Shown in pieces: positions 41,423 through 52,199 of a DNA stretch of 64,000 bases (its first letter is position 1; each line of letters opens with the position of its first letter). The position numbers and the translations under genes were made by a program. The notes beneath the pieces are model-generated. The model did not search any database, was not told the DNA's origin, and worked only from the letters and a program-made list of their open reading frames with translations. The DNA comes from Colletes latitarsis (lineage: Eukaryota > Arthropoda > Insecta > Hymenoptera > Colletidae), in NCBI RefSeq assembly GCF_051014445.1, contig NC_135136.1:21284001-21348000 (forward strand), in the 5' to 3' direction.

Positions 41423-43115
41423 CCCTCCCCGCGGCCTCCTTCTGCAACATTACGTTCTCGCAGAAGGAGGCCACGGCCCTCCACTTCTCCTCGCTGCCGA
41501 GCATGGCGCGCACCACGCCCGGCAGCGAGACATCCCGCCCGACGACGCCGACCAGGACACGGCGCTCCCCCTCCCACGCGGGGCATACCTCCAGGGTATG
41601 ATCCGCCGTGTCCTGCTCAGCGTCGCAGTGGCAGCAACGCGCCGTCGGCTCCTTCCCTATCCGGCACAGGTATCTTCCGAAGCTGCCATGCCCGGAAAAT
41701 ACCTGTGCCATCCGGTAGGTGAGGCTGCCATGGCCTCTGTCCAGCCACTCCTTCAGGAGTGGCCGAACCGCCCCGACAGTCCGGTGCCCCGCGGTTGGCA
41801 GAGCCAGCCGCTCCTGCCACGCGAGCAACACGGACTGCCGGGCCTGGCGCTTCAAATCGCCCCAAGCAGGTTCCTGCCCGCCCGGGACCGCCCCCACCCC
41901 CGCGCGACGGTCGACGCGGTGCCGGTACATCACCGCGTGCGACCGCGCGAGCAGGTCCATGGGCGGCATCCCCGCTAGAACCGTCGCCGCCTCATGTGAC
42001 ATGGTCCGATACCCGCGGACGACCCTGAGCGCCATGCGCCTCTGCACCCGACGCAGCATAGTCATGCTGCGCCGGGAGGCAGCCAAGTCGTCCGCCCAGA
42101 CGGGGGCCCCGTATAGGGCCACCGACTGGACCATTGCCACATAGAGGCGACGAACTCGGCCCGCCGGGCCCCCCAAGTTGGGCAGGATCCGGCCCAGAGC
42201 CGCAACCATCCTTTCCAAGCGGGGGACCAGGCAGCGGAAATGCCCCTCGAAACGCCAGTGGCTATCGAGGATCAGCCCTAGATACCTGATCTGGGGCTTC
42301 ACCTCGATGTCAGCCCCACCCACCCGGATCAGTGGGGGTGGCGGATCCTGCCGAGGTGAATGAAACGCAATCACCTCGGTCTTATGGACCGCCACCGTCA
42401 TCCCCATCCCCCTGATCCGTTCGACGACGCGTTGCGACCCCTCCTCCGCGCGACGCATGGCCCTCCCCCAGTGCGCCCCGACGGCCAGCACCAGTGTGTC
42501 ATCCGCATAACACACCGTGCTGACGCCGTCGGGGAGGCCGGCCCGCAACACCGAGTCGTACGCGATGTTCCACAGGAGTGGCCCGAGGACCGACCCCTGC
42601 GGAACACCGCAGTACACCTCCCTCCGCATATCACCATCCCGGCCCGGATACTCGATCCACCTGCCGCGGAGATAATCCCCGACGACCGCCCTGAGACAAG
42701 GGGGGACCCGATGATATTCGAGTCCCCTCCTTATCTCTTCCCAGGGGAGGGTGTTAAAGGCATTGGCAACATCCAAGGATATTGCCAATGCCACCCCTCC
42801 CCGGGAGACGGCCGCCCCCGAGAGGGCCCCCACACGACCTATCGCGTCGATAGTCGATCGGCCCCCCCGGAAACCGAACTGGCAGTCGGCCAGACCGGGA
42901 TCACCCCGCGACAGGTGCTCGACGAGGCGGGCAGCAATCACCCGCTCGAAGAGCTTGCCCACCTCGTCGAGGAGACAAATGGGCCGGTATGCGGAGGGAG
43001 ACTCCGCGGGCCGACCCTCCTTCCGGAGGAGGACCATCCTCGCCACCTTCCAACTGGGGGGGAATCGCCCGTCCCTCAGGCAGCGGTCGAACAACCGCCT
43101 GAGGTCGGCCCCAAG
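41400..43115 (-). CDS. Reverse transcriptase ORF2, 5'-truncated (R1-clade non-LTR)
   Basis: An open frame of 571 codons enters from the truncated 5' end and stops at TGA. There is no genuine start: the residue often called Met at 43094 is a TTG leucine, and seven more in-frame codons lie before the edge. Counted from that TTG: FPPSWK at 11-16; SAYRPICLL at 34-42; QFGFRGGRST at 72-81; motif A LDVANAFN with catalytic D108; motif B VPQGSVLGP at 164-172; motif C YADD at 196-199 with D198 and D199; YLGLILD at 271-277; thumb-like LYGAPVW at 327-333; C-terminal CCHC knuckle C487-x2-C490-x8-H499-x4-C504 followed by PAW and ER. These are the hallmarks of Jockey/R1-group ORF2. The enzyme would copy element RNA at a nicked target, but this copy lacks the endonuclease and the start of the RT domain, so it cannot be autonomous. 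No frameshift or internal stop is present. Clade assignment is moderately sure. Confidence 0.88.
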   Translation of the reverse strand, partial: LGADLRRLFDRCLRDGRFPPSWKVARMVLLRKEGRPAESPSAYRPICLLDEVGKLFERVIAARLVEHLSRGDPGLADCQFGFRGGRSTIDAIGRVGALSGAAVSRGGVALAISLDVANAFNTLPWEEIRRGLEYHRVPPCLRAVVGDYLRGRWIEYPGRDGDMRREVYCGVPQGSVLGPLLWNIAYDSVLRAGLPDGVSTVCYADDTLVLAVGAHWGRAMRRAEEGSQRVVERIRGMGMTVAVHKTEVIAFHSPRQDPPPPLIRVGGADIEVKPQIRYLGLILDSHWRFEGHFRCLVPRLERMVAALGRILPNLGGPAGRVRRLYVAMVQSVALYGAPVWADDLAASRRSMTMLRRVQRRMALRVVRGYRTMSHEAATVLAGMPPMDLLARSHAVMYRHRVDRRAGVGAVPGGQEPAWGDLKRQARQSVLLAWQERLALPTAGHRTVGAVRPLLKEWLDRGHGSLTYRMAQVFSGHGSFGRYLCRIGKEPTARCCHCDAEQDTADHTLEVCPAWEGERRVLVGVVGRDVSLPGVVRAMLGSEEKWRAVASFCENVMLQKEAAGRERELQRR

Positions 43116-43117
43116 GA

Positions 43118-43133
43118 ATCTGGCTCGTACCTT
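43118..43133 (+). repeat. Target-site duplication, right copy
   Basis: ATCTGGCTCGTACCTT, identical to 40765-40780, marks the 5' end of the minus-strand element. The satellite monomer resumes in phase (CGCATTTTCCGCCTACTTG). Confidence 0.85.
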
Positions 43134-43690
43134 CGCATTTTCCGCCTACTTGTTGGCATGATCCTGGGCTTTTTCATGCTTGGACCACGTAGTAATGTGG
43201 TACCACACTGAAGCAGTCAAATAAACCTGGTTCCGATTAATATTTTACAGGACAACGCCGGCTATGTCTCGCTTAGGTCTGGGATTTTCCCTCATCTGGC
43301 TCGTACCTTCGCATTTTTCGCCTATTTGTTGGCAAGATCCTGGGCTTTTTCTGGTTTGGACCACGTAGTAATGTGGTGCCACACTGTATCAGTCAAATAA
43401 ACCTGGTTCCGATCAATATTTTACAGGATAACGCCGGCTATGTCTGGTTCAGTTCTGGTATTTGCAATCATCTGGCTCGTACCTTCGCATTTTTCGCCTA
43501 CCTGTGGCAAGATCCTGGGCTTTTTCTGGTTTGGATCAGGTAGTAATGCGGTACCACACCTTAACAGTCAATTAAACATGGTTCCGAATAGTATTTTAGG
43601 GGATAACGCCGGTTATGTCCCGTTTAGGTCTGGGATTTGCCCTCATCTGGCACGTACTTTCGCATTTCTCGCATACTTGTTGGCCAAATC
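43118..43690 (+). repeat. Type A satellite block right of retrotransposon copy 1
   Basis: About 3.3 type A monomers continuing the block at 40146-40780. The monomers resemble those at ~8580-8750 and 12050-12220 (GGTTCCGAATAGTATTTTAG variant). The block changes to type B within one monomer at ~43690, at GGCCAAATCCTGGGTTATTT. Confidence 0.85.
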
Positions 43691-43808
43691 CTGGGTTATT
43701 TTCTGGTTTGGATCACATAGTAATGTGGTACCACACTGAATCAGTCGATTAAACCAGGTTTCGATCAATATTTTTGAGGATAACGCATGTTAGGTCTAGG
43801 ATAGGCCG
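43597..43808 (+). repeat. A/B hybrid junction monomer, copy 1
   Basis: A ~210-bp stretch that starts as type A (GATAACGCCGGTTATGTCCCG) and turns into type B (TCACATAGTAATG, AATCAGTCGATTAAACCAGG, AACGCATGTTAGG). It is repeated with one noticed mismatch at 48703-48914, offset 5106 bp (29 monomers plus 2 bp). Confidence 0.85.
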
Positions 43809-46800
43809 GGGTTTTTCACTCATCAGACCCATACTTTCGCATTCTTCACATACTTGTTGAACGGATCCTGGGTTTTTACTGGTTTGGAACACGTAGTAAT
43901 GTGGGACCACACTGAAACAATCAATTAAACCTGGTCTTGATAAATATTTTAGAGGATAACGCATATTAGGTCTGGGTTAGGTCTAGGATTTGCCATCGTC
44001 AGTCTCATACTTTCGCATATTTCTCATACTTGATGGCTAGATCCTGGGCTTTTTCTGGATTGCATCACGCAGTAATGAAGTACAACACTGAAACAGTCAA
44101 TTAAACCTGGTTTCCATCAATATTTTAGAGGACAACGCATGTTAGGTCTAGGTTAGGCTTGGGATTTGCCCTCATCAGGGTCATACTTTCGCAGTTTTAA
44201 CATACTTGTTGAACAGATCCTGGGTTTTTTCCGGTTTGGGTCACGTAGTAGTGTGGTACCACACTGAAACAGTCGATTAAACCTGGTCTTGATAAATATT
44301 TTAGAGGATAACGCATCTTAGGTTTAGGTTAGTTCTAGGATTTGCCCTCATCAGGCACATACTTTCGCATATTTCTCTTACTTCATGGCTAGATCCTCGG
44401 CTGTTTCTGGATTGTGTCACGTAGTAATGTGGTACCACGCTGAAACAGTCAATTAAACCTGGTTTCGTTCAATATTTTAGAGGATAACGCAAGTTAGGTC
44501 TGGGATAGGTCTGGGATTTGCCCTCATCAGGCTCATACTTTCGCGGTTTTCACATACTTGTTGAACAGATCCTGGGTTTTTTCCGGTTTGGGTCACGTAG
44601 TAGTGTGGTACCACACTGAAACAGTCGATTAAACCTGGTTTCGATCAATATTTTTGAGGATAACGCATGTTAGGTCTAGGTTAGGCCAAGGATTTTCACT
44701 CATCAAACTCATACTTTCGCATTCTTCAAATACTTGTTGAACGGATCCTGGGTTCTTTTCTGGTTTGGATCACGTAGTAATGTGGGGCCACACTGAAACA
44801 ATCAATTAAACCTGGTCATGATAAATATTTTAGAGGATAACACATGTTAGGTCTGGGTTAGGACTGGGTTTTGCCCTCGTCAGGCTCATACTTTCGCATA
44901 TTTCTCATACTTCATGGCTAGATCCTGGGCTGTTTCTGGATTGTATCACGTAGTAATGTGGTACCACGCTGGAACAGTCAATTAAACCTGGTTTCGATCA
45001 ATATTTTAGAGGATAACGCAAGTTAGGTCTGGGATAGGTCTGGGATTCGCCCCCATCAGGCTCATACTTTCGCATTCTTCACATACTTGTTGAACGGATC
45101 CTGGGTTTTTTCTGGTTTGGATCACGTAGTAATGTGGGACCACACTGAAACAATCAATTAAACCTGGTCTTGATAAATATTTTAGAGGATAACGCATGTT
45201 AGGTCTGGGATAGGTCTGGGATTTGCCCTCATCAGACTCATACTTTCGCACACTTCACATACTCGTTGAACAGATCCTGGGTTATTTTCTGGTTTGGATC
45301 ACATAGTAATGTGGTACCACACTGAAAAAGTCGATTAAACCAGGTTTTGATCAATATTTTTGAGGATGACGCACGTTAGGTCTAGGTTAGGCCTGGGATT
45401 TTCACTCATCAGACTCGTACTTTCGCATTCTTCACATACTTGTTGAACGGATCCTGGGTTTTTTCTGGTTTGGATCACGTAGTAATGTGGACCACACTGA
45501 AACAATCAATTAAACCTGGTTTCGAACAATATTTTAGAGAATAATTCATGTTAGGTCTAGGTTAGGTCTGGGATTTGCTTTCATCAGGCTCATTCTTTCG
45601 CATATTTCTCATACTTGATGGCTAGATCCTGGGCTTTTTCTGGATTGCATCACGCAGTAATGAAGTACAACACTGAAACAGTCAATTAAACCTGGTTTCC
45701 ATCAATTTTTTAGAGGACAACGCATGTTAGGTCTAGGTTAGGCCTGGGATTTGCCCTCATCAGGGTCATACTTTCGCAGTTTTAATATACATGTTGACGT
45801 GATCGAGGGTTTTTTCTGCTTTGGATCACGTAGTAAAGTGGTACCACACTGAAACAGTCCATTAAACCTGGTTTGGATCAATATTTTAGAGGATAACGCA
45901 AGTTAGGTCTGGGATAGGTCTGGGATTTGCCCTCATCAGGCTCATACTTTCGCGTTTTTCACATACTTGTTGAACAGATCCTGGGTTTTTTCCGGTTTGG
46001 GCCACGTAGTAGTGTGGTACCACACAGAAACAGTCGATTAAACCTGGTTTCGATCAATATTTTTGAGGATAACGCATGTTAGGTCTAGGTTAGGCCGGGG
46101 ATTTTCACTCATCAAACTCATACTTTCGCATTCTTCAAATACTTGTTGAACGGATCCTGGGTTTTTTTTATGGTTTGGATCACGTAATAATGTGGTACCA
46201 CACTGAAACATTCAATTAAACCTGGTCTTGATAAATATTTTAGAGGATAACGCATGTTAGGTCTGGGTTAGGTCTAGGATTTGCCCTCATCAGGCTCATG
46301 CTTTCGCATATTTCTCATACTTCATGGCTGGATCCTGGGCAATTTCTGGATTGGATCACGTAGTAGTGTGGTACCACACTGAAACAGTCAATTAAACCTG
46401 GTTTTGATCAATATTTTAGAGAACAATTCATGCTAGGTCTAGGTTAGGTCTGGGATTTGCTCTCATCAGGCTCATTCATTCTCATATTTCTCATACTTGA
46501 TGGCTAGATCCAGGGCTTTTTCTGGATTGCATCACGTAGTAATGAAGTACAACACTGAAACAGTCAACTAAACCTGGTTTCCATCAATATTTTAGAGGAC
46601 AACGCATGTTAGGTCTAGGTTAGGCCTGGGATTTGCCCTCATCAGGGTCATACTTTCGCAGTTTTAACATACATGTTGACCTGATCGAAGGTTTTTTCTG
46701 CTTTGGATCACGTAGTAAAGTGGTACCACACTGAAACAGTCCATTAAACCTGGTTTGGATCAATATTTTAGAGAATAATTCATGTTAGGTCTGGGATAGG

Positions 46801-48327
46801 TCTGGGATTTGCCCTCATCAGACTCATACTTTCGCACACTTCACATACTCGTTGAACAGATCCTGGGTTATTTTCTGGTTTGGATCACATAGTAATGTGG
46901 TACCACACTGAATCAGTCGATTAAACCAGGTTTCGATCAATATTTTTGAGGATAACGCATGTTAGGTCTAGGATAGGTCGGGGTATTTCACTCATCAGAC
47001 TCATACTTTCGCATTCTTCACATACTTGTTGAACGGAACCTGGGTTTTTACTGGTTTGGATCACGTAGTAATGTGGTACCACACCGAAACATTCAATAAA
47101 ACCTGGTCTTGATAAATATTTTAGAGGATAACGCATGTTAGGTCTGGGTTAGGTCTAGGATTTGCCCTCATCAGGCTCATACTTTCGCATATTTCTCATA
47201 CTTCATGGCTAGATCCTGGGCTGTTTCTGGATTGTATCACGCAGTAATGTGGTACCACGCTGAAACAGTCAATTAAACCTGGTTTCGTTCAATGTTTTAG
47301 AGGATAACGCAAGTTAGGTCTGGGATAGGTCTGGGATTTGCCCTCATCAGGCTCATACTTTCGCGTTTTTCACATACTTGTTGAACAGATCCTGGGTTTT
47401 TTCCGGTTTGGGTCACGTAGTAGTGTGGTACCACACTGAAACAGTCCATTAAACCTGGTTTGGATCAATATTTTAGAGGATAACGCATGTTAGGTCTAGG
47501 TTAGGTCTGGGATTTGCCCTCATCAGACTCATACTTTCGCACACTTCACATACTCGTTGAACGGATCCTGGGTTTTTTCTGGTTTGGATCACGTAGTAGT
47601 GTGGGACCACACTGAAGCAGTCAATTAAACCTGGTTTCGATCAATATTTTACAGAATAATTCATGTTAGGTCTAGGCTAGGTCTGGGATTTGCTCTCATC
47701 AGGCACATTCTTTCGCATATTTCTCATACTTGATGGCTAGATCCTGGGCTTTCTGGATTGTATCACGCAGTAATGAAGTACAACACTGAAACTGTCAATT
47801 AAACCTGGTTTCCATCAATATTTTAGAGGACAACGCATGTTAGGTCTAGGTTAGGCCTGGGATTTGCCCTCATCTGGGTCATACTTTCGCAGTTTTAATA
47901 TATATGTTGACGTGATCGAGGGTTTTTTCTGCTTTGGATCACGTAGTAATGTGGTACCACACTGAAACAGTCCATAAACCTGGTTTGGATCAATATTTTA
48001 GAGGATAACGCTTGTTAGGTCTGGGATAGGTCTGGGATTTGCCCTCACCAGGCTCATACTTTCGCATTCTTCACATACTTGTTGAACGGATCCTGGGTTT
48101 TTTCTGGTTTGGATCACGTAGTAATGTGGGACCACACTGAAACAATCAATTAAACCGGGTCATGATAAATATTTTAGAGGATAACGCATGTTAGGTCTGG
48201 GTTAGGTATAGGATTTGCCCTCGTCAGGCTCATACTTTCGCATACTTCTCATACTTCATGGCTAGATCCTGGGCTGTTTCTGGATTGTATCACGTATTAA
48301 TGTGGTACCACGCTGACACAGTGAATT
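43691..48327 (+). repeat. Type B 176-bp satellite, block 2 (~26 monomers)
   Basis: Head-to-tail type B monomers with ATAACGCATGTTAGG, TCATCAGACTCATAC or TCATCAGGGTCATAC, and TTGTTGAACGGATCC. Several sub-variants (GGCTAGATCCTGGGC; TTGACGTGATCGAGGG; ATAATTCATGTTAGG) alternate. Short open frames of 60-90 codons on the minus strand are satellite by-products. Confidence 0.93.
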
Positions 48328-48795
48328 AAACATGGTTCCGAATAGTATTTTAGGGGATAACGCAGGTTACGACTGGGTTAGTCCTGGTATTTGCAATCAT
48401 CTGGCATATACTTTCGTGTTTTTCGCACACTTGTTGGGCAGATCCTGGCCTTTTTCTGGCTCGGACCAAGTAGTAATGTGGGACCACACTCAGACAGTCA
48501 ATAAAACCTGGTTGCGATTAATATTTTAGAGGATAGCGCCGGTTATTTCTCGGTTAGGTCTGGGATTTGCCCTCATCTGTCTCGTACTTTCGCATTTTTC
48601 GCATACTTGTTGGCCAGATCCTGGCCTTTTTCTGGTCTCTATCACGTAGTAATGCGGTACCACGCCGAAACAGTCAATTAAACCTGGTTGCGATTAATAT
48701 TTTAGAGGATAACGCCGGTTATGTCTCGTTTAGGTCTGGGATTTGCCCTCATCTGGCACGTACTTTCGCATTTCTCGCATACTTGTTGGCCAAAT
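48328..48795 (+). repeat. Type A island inside the type B array (~2.7 monomers)
   Basis: The sequence switches at ATTAAACATGGTTCCGAATAG to type A, with TCGCATACTTGTTGGCC, GATAACGCCGGTTATG and the TATTTCTCGGTTAGG variant also seen at ~17450. It returns to type B at GGCCAAATCCTGGGTTATTT, through the same hybrid monomer found at 43597-43808. Confidence 0.85.
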
Positions 48796-48914
48796 CCTGG
48801 GTTATTTTCTGGTTTGGATCACATAGTAATGTGGTACCACACTGAATCAGTCGATTAAACCAGGTTTCGATCAATATTTTTGAGGATAACGCATGTTAGG
48901 TCTAGGATAGGCTT
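48703..48914 (+). repeat. A/B hybrid junction monomer, copy 2
   Basis: Matches 43597-43808 over ~210 bp with one noticed mismatch (GTCTCG versus GTCCCG). The two copies diverge again at GGATAGGC(T/C), where different type B monomers follow. Confidence 0.85.
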
Positions 48915-51900
48915 GGGATTTGCCCTCATCAGGGTCATACTTTCGCAGTTTTAACATACATGTTGAACGGATCCTGGATTTTTACTGGTTTGGAACACGT
49001 AGTAATGTGGGACCACACTGAAACAATCAATTAAACCTGGTCTTGATAAATATTTTAGAGGATAACGCATATTAGGTCTGGGTTAGGTCTAGGATTTGCC
49101 ATCGTCAGGCTCATACTTTCGCGTTTTTCACATACTTGTTGAACAGATCCTGGGTTTTTTCCGGTTTGGATCACATAGTAATGTGGTACCACACTGAATC
49201 AGTCGATTAAACCAGGTTTCGATCAATATTTTTGAGGATAACGCATGTTAGGTCTAGGATAGGCTTGGGATTTGCCCTCATCAGGGTCATACTTTCGCAG
49301 TTTTAACATACATGTTGACGTGATCGAGGGTTTTTTCTGCTTTGGATCACGTAGTAAAGTGGTACCACACTGAAACAGTCCATTAAACCTGGTTTGGATC
49401 AATATTTTAGAGGATAACGCATGTTAGGTCTAGGTTAGCCCTGGGATTTTCACTCATCAGGCTCATACTTTCGCATATTTCTCATACTTCATGGCTAGAT
49501 TATCGGCTGTTTCTGGATTGTGTCACGTAGTAATGTGGTACCACGCTGAAACAGTCAATTAAACCTGGTTTCGTTCAATACCTTAGAGGATAACGCAAGT
49601 TAGGTCTGGGATAGGTCTGGGATTTGCCCTCATCAGGCTCATACTTTCGCGTTTTTCACATACTTGTTGAACAGATCCTGGGTTTTTTCCGGTTTGGGTC
49701 ACGTAGTAGTGTGGTACCACACTGAAACAGTCGATTAAACCTGGTCTTGATAAATATTTTAGAGGATAACGCATGTTAGGTCTGGGTTAGGTCTAGGATT
49801 TGCCCTCATCAGGCTCATGCTTTCGCATATTTCTCATACTTCATGGCTGGATCCTGGGCAATTTCTGGATTGGATCACGTAGTAATGTGGTACCACACTG
49901 AAACAGTCAATTAAACCTGGTTTTGATCAATATTTTAGAGAACAATTCATGCTAGGTCTAGGTTAGGTCTGGGATTTGCTCTCATCAGGCTCATTCTTTC
50001 TCATATTTCTCATACTTGATGGCTAGATCCTGGGCTTTTTCTGGATTGCATCACGTAGTAATGAAGTACAACACTGAAACAGTCAACTAAACCTGGTTTC
50101 CATCAATATTTTAGAGGACAACGCATGTTAGGTCTAGGTTAGGCCTGGGATTTGCCCTCATCAGGGTCATGGTTTCGCAGTTTTAACATACATGTTGACC
50201 TGATCGAGGGTTTTTTCTGCTTTGGATCACGTAGTAAAGTGGTACCACACTGAAACAGTCCATTAAACCTGGTTTGGATCAATATTTTAGAGAATAATTC
50301 ATGTTAGGTCTAGGCAAGGTCTGGGATTTTCACTCATCAGACTCATACTTTCGCATTCTTCACATACTTGTTGAACGGATCCTGGGTTATTTCTGGTTTG
50401 GATCACGTAGTAATGTGGGACCACACTGAAACAATCAATTAAACCTGGTCTTGATAAATATTTTAGAGGATAACACATGTTAGGTCTGGGATAGGTCTAG
50501 GATTTGCCCTCATCAGACTCATACTTTCGCACACTTCACATACTCGGTGAACACATCCTGGGTTATTTTCTGGTTTGGATCACATAGTAATGTGGTACCA
50601 CACTGAAAAAGTCGATTAAACCAGGTTCTGATCAATATTTTTCAGGATAACGCATGTTAGGTCTAGGTTAGGCCTGGGATTTGCCCTCACCAGGCTCATA
50701 CTTTCGCGTTTTTCACATACTTGTTGAACAGATCCTGGGTTTTTCCTGGATTGGTTCACGTAGTAATGTGGTACCACACTGGAACATTCAATTAACCCTG
50801 GTCTTGATAAATATTTTAGAGGATAACGCATGTTAGGTTTGGGTTAGGTCTAGGATTTGCCCTCACCAGGCTCATACTTTCGCATATTTCTCATACTTCA
50901 TGGCTAGATCCTGTGCTGTTTCTGGATTGTATCACGTAGTAATATGGTACCACGCTGAAACAGTCAATTAAACCTGGTTTCGTTCAATATTTTAGAGGAT
51001 AACGCATGTTAGGTCTGGGATAGGTCTGGGATTTGCCCTCATCAGGCTCATACTTTCGCATTTTTCACATACGTGTTGAACAGATCCTGAGTTTTTTCCG
51101 GTGTGGGTCACGCAGTAGTGTGGTACCACACTGGAACATTCAATTAAACCTGGTCTTGATAAACATTTTAGAGGATATCGCATGTTAGGTTTGGGTTAGG
51201 TCTAGGATTTGCCCTCACCAGGCTCATACTTTCGCATTCTTCACATACTTGTTGAACGGATCCTGGGTTTTTTCTGGTTTGGATCACGTAGTAATGTGGG
51301 ACCACACTGAAACAATCAATTAAACCTGGTCATGATAAATATTTTAGAGGATAACGCATGTTAGGTCTGGGTTAGGTCTAGGATTTGCCCTCGTCAGGCT
51401 CATACTTTCGCATATTTCTCATACTTCATGGCTAGATCCTGGGCTGTTTCTGGATTGTATCACGTATTAATGTGGTACCACGCTGAAACAGTCAATTAAA
51501 CCTGGTTTCGATCAATATTTTGGAGGACAACGCATGTTAGGTCTAGGTTAGGCCTGGGATTTGCCCTCATCTGGGTCATACTTTCGCAGTTTTAATATAT
51601 ATGTTGACGTGATCGAGGGTTCTTTCTGCTTTGGATCACGTAGTAAAGCGGTACCACACTGAAACAGTCCATTAAACCTGGTCTTGATAAATATTTTAGA
51701 GGATAACGCATGTTAGGTTTGGATTAGGTCTAGGATTTGCCCTCACCAGGCTCATACTTTCGCATTCTTCACATACTTGTTGAACGGATCCTGGGTTTTT
51801 TCTGGTTTGGGTCACGTAGTAATGTGGGACCACACTGAAACAATCAATTAAACCTGGTCATGATAAATATTTTAGAGGATAACGCATGTTAGGTCTGGGT

Positions 51901-52199
51901 TAGGTCTAGGATTTGCTCTCGTCAGGCTCATACTTTCGCATATTTCTCATACTTCATGGCTAGATCCTGGGCTGTTACTGGATTGTATCACGTATTAATG
52001 TGGTACCACGCTGAAACAGTCAATTAAACCTGGTTTCGATCAATATTTTGGAGGATAACGCATGTTAGGTCTGGGATAGGTCTGGGATTCGCCCTCAGCA
52101 GGCTCATACTTTCGCTTTTCACACACTTGTTGAACAGATCCTAGGTTTTTTCTGGTTTGGATCACGTAGTAGAGTGGTACCACACTGAAACAGTCCATT

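Larger units (their letters stand above)
40781..43117 (-). mobile_element. R1-clade-like non-LTR retrotransposon, copy 1, 5'-truncated
   Basis: A 2.34-kb GC-rich insertion in the AT-richer satellite. On the minus strand it reads: truncated reverse transcriptase frame (43115-41400), a ~595-nt 3' UTR, then a pure poly(A) tail seen as 26 T on the plus strand (40779-40804). A 14-16 bp target-site duplication flanks it. ORF1, the apurinic-like endonuclease and the start of the RT domain are missing, as expected from incomplete target-primed reverse transcription. The long pure tail and ~99% identity to copy 2 indicate a young insertion. Assignment to the R1 clade rests on the RT motifs, the C-terminal CCHC knuckle and the TSD length; R1 in 28S rDNA also makes a 14-bp duplication. 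Another branch of the Jockey/R1/I group is possible. Confidence 0.93.

Noticed and set aside
40781..43117. Complete autonomous retrotransposon
   Set aside because: There is no ORF1 and no endonuclease domain, and the RT frame is open to the 5' break without a start codon.
40779..43133. Copy 2 as a duplicate of copy 1 with its flanks
   Set aside because: The flanking monomers belong to different families (A and B), the tail lengths differ (26 and 22), and about nine substitutions separate the elements.
41208..43211. Long plus-strand frames of up to 283 codons across the retrotransposon
   Set aside because: They are antisense shadows of the GC-rich reverse transcriptase frame, and one runs into the satellite. 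The minus-strand frame has the RT motifs.
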